Positions 44,113-52,786 of a DNA stretch of 64,000 bases are shown here, piece by piece. The notes under the pieces were generated by a model. The model was not told the origin of the DNA and did no database searches. It was given only the letters and a program-made list of their open reading frames with translations. The stretch is taken from the NCBI GenBank assembly GCA_030527545.1, contig JAUNAP010000007.1, positions 1 to 64,000 of the forward strand. The letters are read 5' to 3'. Position 1 is the stretch's first letter. Every line of letters starts with the position of its first letter. The translations under genes and the position numbers were made by a program. This stretch comes from Actinomycetaceae bacterium. GTDB taxonomy: Bacteria; Actinomycetota; Actinomycetes; Actinomycetales; Actinomycetaceae.

Positions 44113-45567
44113 TTAGGCCTCCACTTCCTCGCGGCCCTCTTCAGCCCACAGGGTATGGAACGCCCCCTCCTTATCGACACGACGGTAGGTGTGGGCGCCG
44201 AAGAAATCGCGTTGGCCCTGAATGAGGCAGGCCGGCAGACGATCGGCTCGCAGCCCGTCGTAATACGACAGCGACGAGGCAAATACGGGCACCGGGGCGC
44301 CGTGGAGGGCAGCCAATGAAACAAGCCGACGCCAGTGGGGTAGCGCCTCGACGATCTTTGCGTAGAAGTAATCGTCGCCGATGAGCAGCGGCAGGTCCGG
44401 GGTCTTCTCGAAGGCCTTCGTGATCTCGGCGAGGAACGCGGCACGGATAATGCAGCCGCCACGCCAGATGCGTGCCATGTCGCCGAGCTTGATATCCCAG
44501 CCGTATTCCTCGGCCGCGGCCTGGATCTCGTTGAAGCCCTGCGAGTAAGCAACGACCTTCGAGGCGTAGAGCGCCTGGCGGACGTCCTCGATGAACGCGT
44601 CGGCGTCCTCGATATCCCACTCGGCTGCTTCCGCGGCGAAACCTCTGGCCGCGTGACGCTGAGCCGGGGAGGAGGATAGGCCCCGAGCGAAGGTTGCCTC
44701 GCCGATACCCGTCACTGGGACTCCCAGGTCGAGGGCGGTTTGGGTGGTCCACGCGCCCGTGCCCTTTTGGCCGGCCGCGTCGACGATGAGGTCGACGAGG
44801 GGTTTTCCGGTTTCGGTATCGACCTGGCGTAGTACTTCCACCGAGATCTCCATGAGATAGGAATCGAGGTCGCCCTCGTTCCATTCGGCGAAGATGTCAG
44901 CGATCTGTGCGGGGGAGAGTCCCAGGGCGCGCCGCAGCAGGTCGTAGGCCTCGCCGATGACCTGCATGTCGGCGTACTCAATACCGTTGTGGACCATCTT
45001 GACGAAGTGACCGGCACCGTCCGCACCGACGTGAGTGCAACACGGTTCCTCGCCTACGTGGGCAGAGATCGACTCGAGCATGGGGCCGAGCCGTTTGTAG
45101 GATTCCGGCGACCCTCCGGGCATGATCGCGGGGCCCCACAGGGCGCCCTCCTCGCCACCGGAAACGCCGCATCCGACAAAGTGGAGGCCGCGTTCACGCA
45201 TGGCCGCTTCACGGCGGCGCGTGTCGGTGAACAGGGAGTTGCCGCAGTCGACAATGATGTCGCCTGGATCCATCCGGTCGGCAAGGTCGTTAATGACGGC
45301 GTCGGTTGCCGCGCCCGCCTTGACCATGATGATGGCGCAGCGCGGGGGTTGGAGGGCCGCCACGAAATCGTCGAGGGTCTCGCAAGGAATGAAATCGGCT
45401 TCGTCGCCGTGCTTAGCGATAGCGGCCTGCGTCCTTTCGACGCTGCGATTGTGGATGGCGACCTTGTGCCCGTGGCGGGCGAAGTTCCGGGCGAGATTCG
45501 ATCCCATCACCCCCATGCCGGTGACGCCAATGTCGGCGGATGAGGGGGTGGGCTTGGCGAGGCTCAT
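44113..45567 (-). CDS. gnd: 6-phosphogluconate dehydrogenase, decarboxylating
   Basis: Oxidises 6-phosphogluconate to ribulose 5-phosphate, CO2 and NADPH. The 484-residue length is that of the long form. Cofactor site IGVTGMGVMGSNLARNFARHG and NRS (NADP preference); substrate block VGCGVSGGEEGALWGPAIMP near 133; catalytic Lys/Asn in VKMVHNGIEYADMQ near 190; LIVDAAGQKGTGAWT near 262. ATG 45567 has AAGGAG 6 bases upstream; the much longer open frame from 45885 is not family-like. A TAGAGT -10-like box lies at 45606-45611. Confidence 0.95.
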   Translation of the reverse strand: MSLAKPTPSSADIGVTGMGVMGSNLARNFARHGHKVAIHNRSVERTQAAIAKHGDEADFIPCETLDDFVAALQPPRCAIIMVKAGAATDAVINDLADRMDPGDIIVDCGNSLFTDTRRREAAMRERGLHFVGCGVSGGEEGALWGPAIMPGGSPESYKRLGPMLESISAHVGEEPCCTHVGADGAGHFVKMVHNGIEYADMQVIGEAYDLLRRALGLSPAQIADIFAEWNEGDLDSYLMEISVEVLRQVDTETGKPLVDLIVDAAGQKGTGAWTTQTALDLGVPVTGIGEATFARGLSSSPAQRHAARGFAAEAAEWDIEDADAFIEDVRQALYASKVVAYSQGFNEIQAAAEEYGWDIKLGDMARIWRGGCIIRAAFLAEITKAFEKTPDLPLLIGDDYFYAKIVEALPHWRRLVSLAALHGAPVPVFASSLSYYDGLRADRLPACLIQGQRDFFGAHTYRRVDKEGAFHTLWAEEGREEVEA

Positions 45568-45656
45568 GTCGGCTCCTTCACTGAAAACGGCCTGTGACCT
45601 GACACACTCTATGGTGGTCGACGGGGGCGCAGCGGGCAACTCGTTTGACCCGTCTG

Positions 45657-45674
45657 CAAAAAAGTGCGTTCGGG
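45657..45674 (+). promoter_or_regulatory. Deo-operator-like sequence upstream of gnd
   Basis: CAAAAAAGTGCGTTCGGG closely resembles the tandem repeats before deoD (ACAAATGTGCGTTCC, ACAAAAGTGCATTCC). It lies 90 bases before gnd and 117 before the small membrane protein gene. Function unproven. Confidence 0.3.
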
Positions 45675-45790
45675 TGTGCGTGTCGCGCCCATCCGACCTC
45701 GTTCGCCGGCGCTCATCACCGGGCGTGACGCAGGCTGCGGGGCGAGGCGAGCACTTACAATGATGGGCAGGCGCGCGAAAGGAGTTGTCC

Positions 45791-46183
45791 ATGGTCACCC
45801 AACGGCACACAAAGACGCGCATTGGCCTGCGTGTGAGCACGTGGTTCATCGGCGTGTGCGCGACGACAGCCGTCATCGTGGGCATCTACGCCCTTTGTTT
45901 TGATTACTCCCGCTACGCACCGCTTGGGTTGTTGTTCATCGGCATCCCCTGGGCGCTCCTCGCCCTCGTCCTCGGCGCGAGACTGTTGCGTCTGAGCAGT
46001 GGAGATGTTGCCGAAGATGCCCGCAAGGCTACTACTCTCGCCACCAGTAGTGCCCTCGCCCTGGTCGTCGCCACCGTTTTGGCCTGTGTTCCGTTGACCG
46101 CTCGTTTCTATCTATTCGTGCCCGCCGCCGCGGCTGCGGCGTTGTTTGCGCTGTTCTCGGCCAGACGGTGGGGCAAGAATTAA
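45791..46183 (+). CDS. Small membrane protein of unknown function
   Basis: A 130-residue protein with four predicted membrane segments (about 18-38, 45-64, 85-105, 108-123) and a basic N terminus. I do not recognise a family. ATG 45791 is chosen for AAAGGAG 6 bases before it; a TTG six bases upstream is the alternative. It lies 33 bases before the ClC gene on the same strand, so the two may be one operon. Confidence 0.7.
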   Translation: MVTQRHTKTRIGLRVSTWFIGVCATTAVIVGIYALCFDYSRYAPLGLLFIGIPWALLALVLGARLLRLSSGDVAEDARKATTLATSSALALVVATVLACVPLTARFYLFVPAAAAAALFALFSARRWGKN

Positions 46184-46216
46184 GCGAGTCCCGCCGGGAG
46201 TGCCACACTAGAGGCC

Positions 46217-48052
46217 ATGGCCTCCCTATCGAAACTACCCGGTTCCTTGAGGCGCCTCGTCGCCAGGCATCGTTTTCTTCTCGCTCTCCTCGCGGTGGCG
46301 ATCGGTGTCGTCGTCGGTGCTGCTGCGGTGGTCTTCCACTACTGCATCGAGGGGTGGACGTGGCTGATGACCGGCTATACCGACTATCCAACGCACGCGG
46401 GCAAACCGCACGGGGTGACGGGGTGGCCGTCGTGGCTGATCGTTATCGTGCCGGTCATCTCGGCTCTCCTATACGGGCCTTTGATCCACGCGTTCGCTCC
46501 GAGCGCTCGCGGGCACGGGGTCCCCGAGGTCATGCTCGCCGTTAAACGCTACGGGGGGCGCATCCCCGGGCGGGTGGCCGCAGTCAAGATCATCGGTTCG
46601 GCGCTCACTCTTGGCGGAGGTGGATCCGTCGGGCGCGAAGGACCCGTCGTCCAGGTGGGTGCCTCCCTGGGGTCGTGGATCTCCTCCGTCCTCAACCTGC
46701 CGCGCCGACGGATGATTCTCTTCGCTGCCTGCGGCGCCGCCGGTGGTATCGCGGCTACCTTTAACGCTCCCCTGGCCGGTACCTGTTTTGCGATGGAGGT
46801 CATCCTTGGGGGGCTGTCTGCCACGACGTTCGCCTACGTCATGTTCGCTTCGGTGTCGGCTGCCGTCGTCGCCCATCTCGCTTTAGGGGACACCCCGAAC
46901 GTCAACCTGCCCTCGAATCTCGTGCTCGCCTCCTCTCTCGACCTCGCGTGGGTTGTCCTTGTCGCCATCGTCGCCGGCCTCGCCGGATTGGGGTTCGCGA
47001 AGTTTCTTTACATCTGCGAGGACTGGGTTGACGCACTCTACAGGTGGCCGGAATGGTTGCGTCCGGCGCTCGGATCGCTCGGCCTGGGTCTCGGCCTGTG
47101 GGCTTTTCCGCTCATGTATGGGTCGGGTGCGAGTGTCCAGCTTGAGGCGCTCACCGGCACCTACTCGATAGGGATGCTCGTGGCCCTGTGTGTGGGGCGG
47201 GCGCTGTTCACCTCCTATACGATCGCCATCGGCGGGTCGGGAGGCGTGTTCGCACCCTCTCTGTTCATCGGCGCCTGCGCGGGGATGGCTGTCGGGCAGG
47301 CGCTCGACCCGTGGTCGGCTTCAACCGCTGCGGTCTATGGTGTCATCGGCATGGGGGCGGCCTTCGCTGCGGCTGCCCGCGCGCCCCTGACGGCCGCTCT
47401 CATCATCGTGGAGATGACGGGACAGTATTCCCTCATCCTCCCCATGCTTCTTGCTGTCGCCCTCGCCACCGGCATGTCGCAGTACCTGACATCCTCGACG
47501 ATCTACACCGAGAAGCTGCTTCGACGCGGCGACGTTCTCGATGACCCCGTCGAGAAGACGGTTCTTGGACGCCGCAGCGCAGGCGAACTCATGCGCGAGC
47601 TCACCGCATGCCTCGACGCGGAAGCCACGATCGAGGAGGCCGTTCGTACCTTCGGCACCGTCGACGATGCGTCGCTGCCGGTCACCCGCTCAAACCGGTT
47701 CGTCGGCTCGCTCACCCGGCTTCAGCTCATGCGTGCTTCGACGAGACCCGACGCCGCACAGCTGCGGGTGGGCGATATTGACCTCGAACGCGATCGGGTC
47801 GCTCCCGAGGACATGCCTTCGCGTTTCCTGTCGGTGATGGGGGCCTCGCCGCTACGTACCATCCCGGTGGTCGATGGGAGGGGGAGTGTGGTCGGGTGCC
47901 TGCGTACGCGCGATCTCGTGCAACTGCTCTACGATCAGCAGCACCGGGCGCTCCACGCCGGCGACGGAGTCACCTCGTGGGGTCAGAGAATGCAGCGGAG
48001 GTGGCGTGACGGCGCCTGGAGGCCCCACTGGCCGGGAGGGGCGGCTGAATAA
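46217..48052 (+). CDS. ClC-family chloride channel/antiporter with CBS domains
   Basis: A 611-residue membrane protein with the ClC fold and a C-terminal CBS pair (about 455-590). Selectivity-filter motifs are ARGHGVPEVM (usual GSGIPE), GSVGREGPVVQVG with the gating Glu141, and GGSGGVFAPSLFIGA. The gating Glu is kept; where transporters carry a proton Glu, inspection does not settle whether it is channel or H+/Cl- exchanger. Known roles include acid resistance and ion balance. The ribosome site (AGAGG) is weak. Confidence 0.9.
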   Translation: MASLSKLPGSLRRLVARHRFLLALLAVAIGVVVGAAAVVFHYCIEGWTWLMTGYTDYPTHAGKPHGVTGWPSWLIVIVPVISALLYGPLIHAFAPSARGHGVPEVMLAVKRYGGRIPGRVAAVKIIGSALTLGGGGSVGREGPVVQVGASLGSWISSVLNLPRRRMILFAACGAAGGIAATFNAPLAGTCFAMEVILGGLSATTFAYVMFASVSAAVVAHLALGDTPNVNLPSNLVLASSLDLAWVVLVAIVAGLAGLGFAKFLYICEDWVDALYRWPEWLRPALGSLGLGLGLWAFPLMYGSGASVQLEALTGTYSIGMLVALCVGRALFTSYTIAIGGSGGVFAPSLFIGACAGMAVGQALDPWSASTAAVYGVIGMGAAFAAAARAPLTAALIIVEMTGQYSLILPMLLAVALATGMSQYLTSSTIYTEKLLRRGDVLDDPVEKTVLGRRSAGELMRELTACLDAEATIEEAVRTFGTVDDASLPVTRSNRFVGSLTRLQLMRASTRPDAAQLRVGDIDLERDRVAPEDMPSRFLSVMGASPLRTIPVVDGRGSVVGCLRTRDLVQLLYDQQHRALHAGDGVTSWGQRMQRRWRDGAWRPHWPGGAAE

Positions 48053-48150
48053 GCGCCTGGAGACGAGCAGACCCACGCAGGCGGCACAAAATTAAGGGGA
48101 CACTCTGTCATTTCAGCAGAGCCTATTGTTAATCGATAGTGTGGGGGGTG

Positions 48151-48558
48151 ATGACCGAACCAGCACCTGACACCACACGCACGAGGACGATCACCGGCGG
48201 CTTCACGCGCATCGCTCTTCTCGTCGCTGGCTTCGTCAGTTTGGGGCTGGGGCTGGTCGGCATTATCGTTCCCTTACTTCCGACCACCCCTTTCATCCTC
48301 CTCGCGTGCGCATGCTTTCTGCGTTCGTCGCGACGCATGTACACGTGGGTACATGCCAACCGCGTGCTCGGCGCCTACATCCTCAACTACGAACACCACC
48401 AGATGCGACGACGCGACAAAATCATCACGATCACGCTCTTGTGGATCTCGATAGCCATATGCCTATGGCTCATGCCCGTGCTGTGGCCCCGAATTCTCGT
48501 CATAGCTATTGCTTGCGGAGTCACCTGGCATCTCACGCGTCTTCACTCAATCGACTAA
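48151..48558 (+). CDS. DUF454 (YbaN-like) membrane protein
   Basis: A 135-residue membrane protein. The family hallmark is GFVSLGLGLVGIIVPLLPTT followed by PFILLACACFLRSS, with HANRVLGAYILNYEHH and two C-terminal membrane segments. The function of DUF454 is unknown. I choose ATG 48151; GTG 48139 is possible. A TATTGTTAATCGATAGT stretch just upstream could make this a near-leaderless transcript. Confidence 0.82.
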   Translation: MTEPAPDTTRTRTITGGFTRIALLVAGFVSLGLGLVGIIVPLLPTTPFILLACACFLRSSRRMYTWVHANRVLGAYILNYEHHQMRRRDKIITITLLWISIAICLWLMPVLWPRILVIAIACGVTWHLTRLHSID

Positions 48559-48566
48559 CGCACAGA

Positions 48567-48609
48567 AAAGCCGATGGCTCGACGCCACCAGTGCCGAGCC
48601 ATCGGCTTT
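48567..48609. terminator. Bidirectional terminator between DUF454 and ptsI
   Basis: A 15-bp stem (48567-48581 with 48595-48609) starts with AAA and ends with TTT, so it works on both strands. A separate 12-bp inverted repeat (48557-48568 with 48653-48664) frames the whole gap. Confidence 0.85.
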
Positions 48610-48663
48610 AAGGAAACAGACAGGCACAGCGATGCGCCGGCCAAGTTCCGCGTTTCTGTGCGT

Positions 48664-50340
48664 TTAGGCACCCAAGGCCTGGCGGGCCGCCGCCCTCGCA
48701 TCGTCTGCCGACCCAGCCGAGAGCACGGCCTCGGCCGCTGCACGACACTGCTCGCCCGTGACCTGCGAGAACTGGGCCCCTACCGCGCCGATCGCCGACG
48801 CCGCCATCGACAGTGACGTGATACCGAAGCCGTGCAGGACACACGCCAACAGCGGATCGGCGGCGGCCTCACCGCACACCCCCACAGGCTTGCCAAGCTT
48901 GCGGCCGGCTTCGGCGGTGCGCGCGATGAGCGCGAGCACCCCCGGCTGCCACGGGTCGGTATAGGTCGCCAGATTGGGGTTCATGCGATCGGCAGCCATC
49001 GTGTACTGCGTGAGGTCGTTCGTACCAATCGACACGAAGTCGACCTCGGCAAGGAACTGCTCGGCCATGACAGCGACCGCTGGGACCTCGACCATGATGC
49101 CTGCGATGAGACCGCGCTCGCGGGCGAGACTAGCAAACCAACGAGCCTCGGAGATGGTGGAAACCATGGGCGCCATCACCCATGTCGCGCCGTCACGCCC
49201 CTCGGCAGCCTTGGCGATGGCATCGACCTGATGGGGGAGCTGGTCCGGGTCGATCCCCGAGGTACGCAGGCCACGCACCCCCAGTGCCGGATTCTCCTCG
49301 TCGGGAACGCTAGCCCACGCGACCGGCTTGTCGGAACCGGCATCGAGGGTGCGCACGACGACCTTCTTGCCCCGGAAAGCATCGAAGACGGGCCGGTAGA
49401 TGTCGGCCTGCTCGTCGATGCTCGGCTCGGTCGTGGCATTGAGGAAACACAGTTCGGTACGGAACAGGCCAACCCCTTCAGCCTGGGACGACGCAGCTTT
49501 CCGGGCCCCTTCACCGTCTTGAATGTTCGCCAGAAGCTGGACGTCTTCGCCGTCTTTCGTACGCCCAGGGCCGCGCCACGACTTAGCGAGTTCACGCTGC
49601 TTAGCGTCTGCCGCGACCGCGGCTTGCGCGGCATCGGCGTCGGGATTGAGCTCGATCCTCCCGGTCCGTCCGTCGAGCTGAACGGGGGTGCCCGCCTCGA
49701 TAATGTCCAGATCGCGTGCGGCGACGATACAGGGGATCCCCAACTGGCGAGCGATGATCGAGGTGTGTGACGTGGGCCCGCCGAGGATAGTCGCGATCCC
49801 CAGGATGCGTTCGGGATCCAGCCCGGCGGTGTCAGCGGGAGCGAGGTCATCGGCGAGGAGAACAACCGGATGATCGAGGGCCGGGATACCGGGCTCAGGA
49901 AGTCCCTCAAGTTCGGCGATGACGCGGTCACGCACGTCGCAAATGTCGGTGACGCGTTCGGCCATGAGTCCGCCCGCTTGCTTAAACAGTTCGACGAACG
50001 TGTCCGTAGCGGCCATGGCAGCTTGGACGGCGGGAACCCCCTGCTTGCGGATCTGTTTGCGGACTTCACGCTGCCAGCCCTTGTCGAGCGCCATTTGCGC
50101 GGTCATTTGGAGGACGTCGGAGGCCGTACCGATGGTGTTCTTCGCGCGTTCGCTCAACCGGTTGGACACGACGGTGGCAGCTTCCTGGAAGCGCGACCAG
50201 GCATTGTCGCGTTCTTCCTCGGCAAGGGCGGGGGCGCTCGCGGGCGGGGTTTCGGGACGGCGCACCCAGGCGGCCGGACCGTAGGCAACTCCGGGAACGA
50301 CTGGCGTGCCGTAGGTGTCATTCGGGGCATCGGTGCTCAT
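48664..50340 (-). CDS. ptsI: PTS enzyme I
   Basis: Phosphoenolpyruvate-protein phosphotransferase, first step of PTS sugar uptake. The 558 residues carry the phospho-histidine at His192 (GGPTSHTSIIARQLGIPCIV), the PEP-binding block GIMVEVPAVAVMAEQFLAEV with DFVSIGTNDLTQYTMAADR, and the catalytic Cys in GVCGEAAADP. Start ATG 50340 sits behind GGAGGT. It diverges from ptsH, an unusual but known arrangement; no sugar-specific EII is in the window. Confidence 0.95.
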   Translation of the reverse strand: MSTDAPNDTYGTPVVPGVAYGPAAWVRRPETPPASAPALAEEERDNAWSRFQEAATVVSNRLSERAKNTIGTASDVLQMTAQMALDKGWQREVRKQIRKQGVPAVQAAMAATDTFVELFKQAGGLMAERVTDICDVRDRVIAELEGLPEPGIPALDHPVVLLADDLAPADTAGLDPERILGIATILGGPTSHTSIIARQLGIPCIVAARDLDIIEAGTPVQLDGRTGRIELNPDADAAQAAVAADAKQRELAKSWRGPGRTKDGEDVQLLANIQDGEGARKAASSQAEGVGLFRTELCFLNATTEPSIDEQADIYRPVFDAFRGKKVVVRTLDAGSDKPVAWASVPDEENPALGVRGLRTSGIDPDQLPHQVDAIAKAAEGRDGATWVMAPMVSTISEARWFASLARERGLIAGIMVEVPAVAVMAEQFLAEVDFVSIGTNDLTQYTMAADRMNPNLATYTDPWQPGVLALIARTAEAGRKLGKPVGVCGEAAADPLLACVLHGFGITSLSMAASAIGAVGAQFSQVTGEQCRAAAEAVLSAGSADDARAAARQALGA

Positions 50341-50553
50341 GTTTACCTCCACGGGTTGGGGTCGTATGACGCCTAGGATAGCTGGGCTTCGGGCCTTATC
50401 TCTCGCATTGATCCGGCGGGAATACGTTGGGCTCGAAAACTCACCCGTGTGATGGGTGTCATGTGGTCATAGTGGCGACAAAGATCGTTCGACTGCGCAC
50501 ACTAGAAGAGGTAACGTCACTGCCAGTTTCTGGCTCGAACATAAGGAGACATC

Positions 50554-50826
50554 ATGGCCGAGAAGACCGTTGTTGTCGGTTCCTCCGTTGGTTTGCACGC
50601 TCGCCCCGCGACGCTCGTTGCGGAGGCTGCTGATGAGTTCGACGACGATATCCTCCTGTTCATGGAGGGTGATGAGGGCGACGAGGACGAGGGTGTTGAC
50701 GCGGCTTCGGCGCTCCTCATCATGACGCTTGGAGCTAAGCATGGCGATCGGGTCGTTGTCCGTTCGGATAACGCCGAGGCCGTCGAAAAGGTGGCCGCGA
50801 TGATTGAGAAGGACCTCGACGCCTAG
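50554..50826 (+). CDS. ptsH: PTS phosphocarrier HPr
   Basis: A 90-residue HPr with the active His in VGLHARPATLVAEA (His16) and the regulatory-Ser region VDAASALLIMTLGAKHGD. The loop before that Ser is unusually acidic (EGDEGDEDEG). AAGGAG lies 8 bases before the ATG. It accepts phosphate from the EI encoded divergently 213 bases away. Confidence 0.95.
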   Translation: MAEKTVVVGSSVGLHARPATLVAEAADEFDDDILLFMEGDEGDEDEGVDAASALLIMTLGAKHGDRVVVRSDNAEAVEKVAAMIEKDLDA

Positions 50827-50842
50827 GCTTCACCTTAAGCAT

Positions 50843-50878
50843 GTCGGCGGCGGGTATCGGTTGGTACCCGCCGCCGAC
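50843..50878. terminator. Bidirectional terminator between ptsH and the ABC exporter
   Basis: A perfect 14-bp stem (50843-50856 with 50865-50878) with an 8-base loop lies between convergent genes. Confidence 0.85.
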
Positions 50879-50887
50879 GTCTAGCTA

Positions 50888-52786
50888 TCACACGCGTAGG
50901 GCGTCGGCGGGTGAGATGCGGCTTGCTTTCCAGGCACCCATGAGTGACCCGAGAATTCCGACGACGAGGGCGAGGGCGACACCCGCTGGCAGGAGGGCCG
51001 GCTCGATGACGGGTTGCCAGCGGCGGGCTATTGCTACGCCCAGGGTTGCGATGACGGATAGGGCGATTCCGACGGTGCCGCCAAGAAGCGACAGGATGAT
51101 CGTTTCAACGACGATAATCGAAGCGATATGGCGTCTTCTGGCGCCGATGGTACGACGTAAGCCGAATTCGTGATAGCGCTGGCGAACAGTCGAAGTCATG
51201 GCGCCAGTGAGGGCGATGACCGCAGCGATGATGGAAACGATCGTGAGGGTGATGAGGGTAGCTGTCACCGAGCTTTCGATGGTCGCACGCATGCTCACGG
51301 GGTCTGGGGGTGCCGTTGTCGTAAGGCCGGCGCTGGCGGTGGGCATCCAAGCGACGGGTGCGAGGCGTGCGACTTGCTGTGCCGCACCTGGAGAGGTACG
51401 GATTTCTAGACCGGCCCACGTGGGAGTTCCCAGCGGGTGTGGCGTGGCGTCGGAGGTAATGACGGAGTTGAGGAGTTCGGCGCGCAATCCTGCATCGGTG
51501 ACGATCCCGACGACCGTGTAAACGGAGCCGTTGATGCTCACGGCTGGGCGTGCAGCGACGGGGCCGAGACCGATGGTGGCGGCAGCTGTCGCCCCAATGA
51601 AGACCTCGTCTGTGGCGAGGGGGCGTGAGCGCGGGTAGTCGGGGACTGTCAGTCGTTGGGTTGGACGGACAGAGTCCACTAGGGAGACGACGTCGACACT
51701 CTCGGTATGTCCGAGGTGCGCACTCACTGCGGCGGCGGGTCTGTAGATGAAGGCGGCGGCCTCTTCGACACCGGCGATCCGTCTGACCCGGTCGAGGTTA
51801 TCGTGATCGCGGGACAGGGCAATCAGTCGGGCGTTCATTTGCTGGTCGCTGGCGCCTTCGGTTGCGACTGTGACACGTCTATTGGCCGTGGCGTCGAAGA
51901 CGTCGGAAACCTGGTAGCGCGCCGTGAAGGCGACCCCGATGGTGGTAAGCGCGAAGGTCACGGCGAGGGCAATGGCGGCTGCGAGACCGATGGTGCGCGA
52001 TGTGTGTGTAGCGAGTCCGCGCCACACGTCGGCGAAAAAGTCGGTGAAGCGTACGTGCGAGTAGCGTCGTTTTTCCGTCGGGGGTGGGGGAGCCGGGCGA
52101 GGCGTGTGCGCGGTCGGCGTATCTGAGACGATGGTTCCGTCTCGAAGGGTGATGATGCGGTGTGCGCGTGAGGCTATTTCGAGGTCGTGGGTGACGACGA
52201 TGAGGGTGGTTCCTGAAGCATTAAGCCGCTCAAGGCTCGTGATGACTGCTTCCCCCGAGGCAGTGTCGAGGTTTCCGGTAGGTTCGTCGGCGAGGATGAC
52301 CGGAGCACCGGTGGTGATGGCACGAGCGATGGCGACACGTTGGCGCTGGCCTCCCGACATTGTCGAGACGCGTTGCCCGGAGGCGTTGGCGAGGCCAACG
52401 AAGTGAAGCGCCGCGGAGGCGAGGCGAGTTCGTTCGCTACTGTCCAACCCGTGGTAGAGGGTACCCATAGCGGCGTTGTCGAGGCTTGTACGCCGATCCA
52501 TGAGGTGAAAAGCCTGGAAAATAATGCCGAAGGTGCGCGTTCTCAACAAAGAGGTGGCGCTGTCGCTGAGGGGAGCAGTGTCTGTATCGCCGATGCGATA
52601 AGCACCAGATGTTGGTCGATCAAGGAGCCCCAAGATGTTTAGCAGCGTGGATTTGCCTGAACCGGAGGGGCCTACGAGGGCAACGTATTCGCCGGCTTCG
52701 ATGGTGAGTGTGACGTCACGCAGCGCGGTGATGGGGTAGTCGCCGGGGTAGGTGTGAGTGACACTGCGTAGGCTGAGGCGGGTCAT
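50888..52786 (-). CDS. MacB-like ABC exporter, fused ATPase-permease
   Basis: A 632-residue protein with an N-terminal ABC ATPase (Walker A VGPSGSGKST near 38, signature TMSGGQRQRVAIARA, Walker B VILADEPTGNLD) joined to an FtsX/MacB permease: one membrane segment near 245, a large extracytoplasmic domain, and three C-terminal segments (ends LMGAWKASRISPADALRV). This is the type VII mechanotransmission architecture. ATG 52786 overlaps the stop of the membrane-fusion gene by 4 bases. It is last in a four-gene operon and likely moves or extracts a peptide or envelope substrate. Confidence 0.88.
   Translation of the reverse strand: MTRLSLRSVTHTYPGDYPITALRDVTLTIEAGEYVALVGPSGSGKSTLLNILGLLDRPTSGAYRIGDTDTAPLSDSATSLLRTRTFGIIFQAFHLMDRRTSLDNAAMGTLYHGLDSSERTRLASAALHFVGLANASGQRVSTMSGGQRQRVAIARAITTGAPVILADEPTGNLDTASGEAVITSLERLNASGTTLIVVTHDLEIASRAHRIITLRDGTIVSDTPTAHTPRPAPPPPTEKRRYSHVRFTDFFADVWRGLATHTSRTIGLAAAIALAVTFALTTIGVAFTARYQVSDVFDATANRRVTVATEGASDQQMNARLIALSRDHDNLDRVRRIAGVEEAAAFIYRPAAAVSAHLGHTESVDVVSLVDSVRPTQRLTVPDYPRSRPLATDEVFIGATAAATIGLGPVAARPAVSINGSVYTVVGIVTDAGLRAELLNSVITSDATPHPLGTPTWAGLEIRTSPGAAQQVARLAPVAWMPTASAGLTTTAPPDPVSMRATIESSVTATLITLTIVSIIAAVIALTGAMTSTVRQRYHEFGLRRTIGARRRHIASIIVVETIILSLLGGTVGIALSVIATLGVAIARRWQPVIEPALLPAGVALALVVGILGSLMGAWKASRISPADALRV

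Noticed and set aside
45568-45885. N-terminal extension of gnd by 106 codons
   Set aside because: The family begins at the GVTGMGVMGSNL motif, and the ATG at 45567 has its own AAGGAG; the extension is Arg/His-rich and overlaps the divergent gene.
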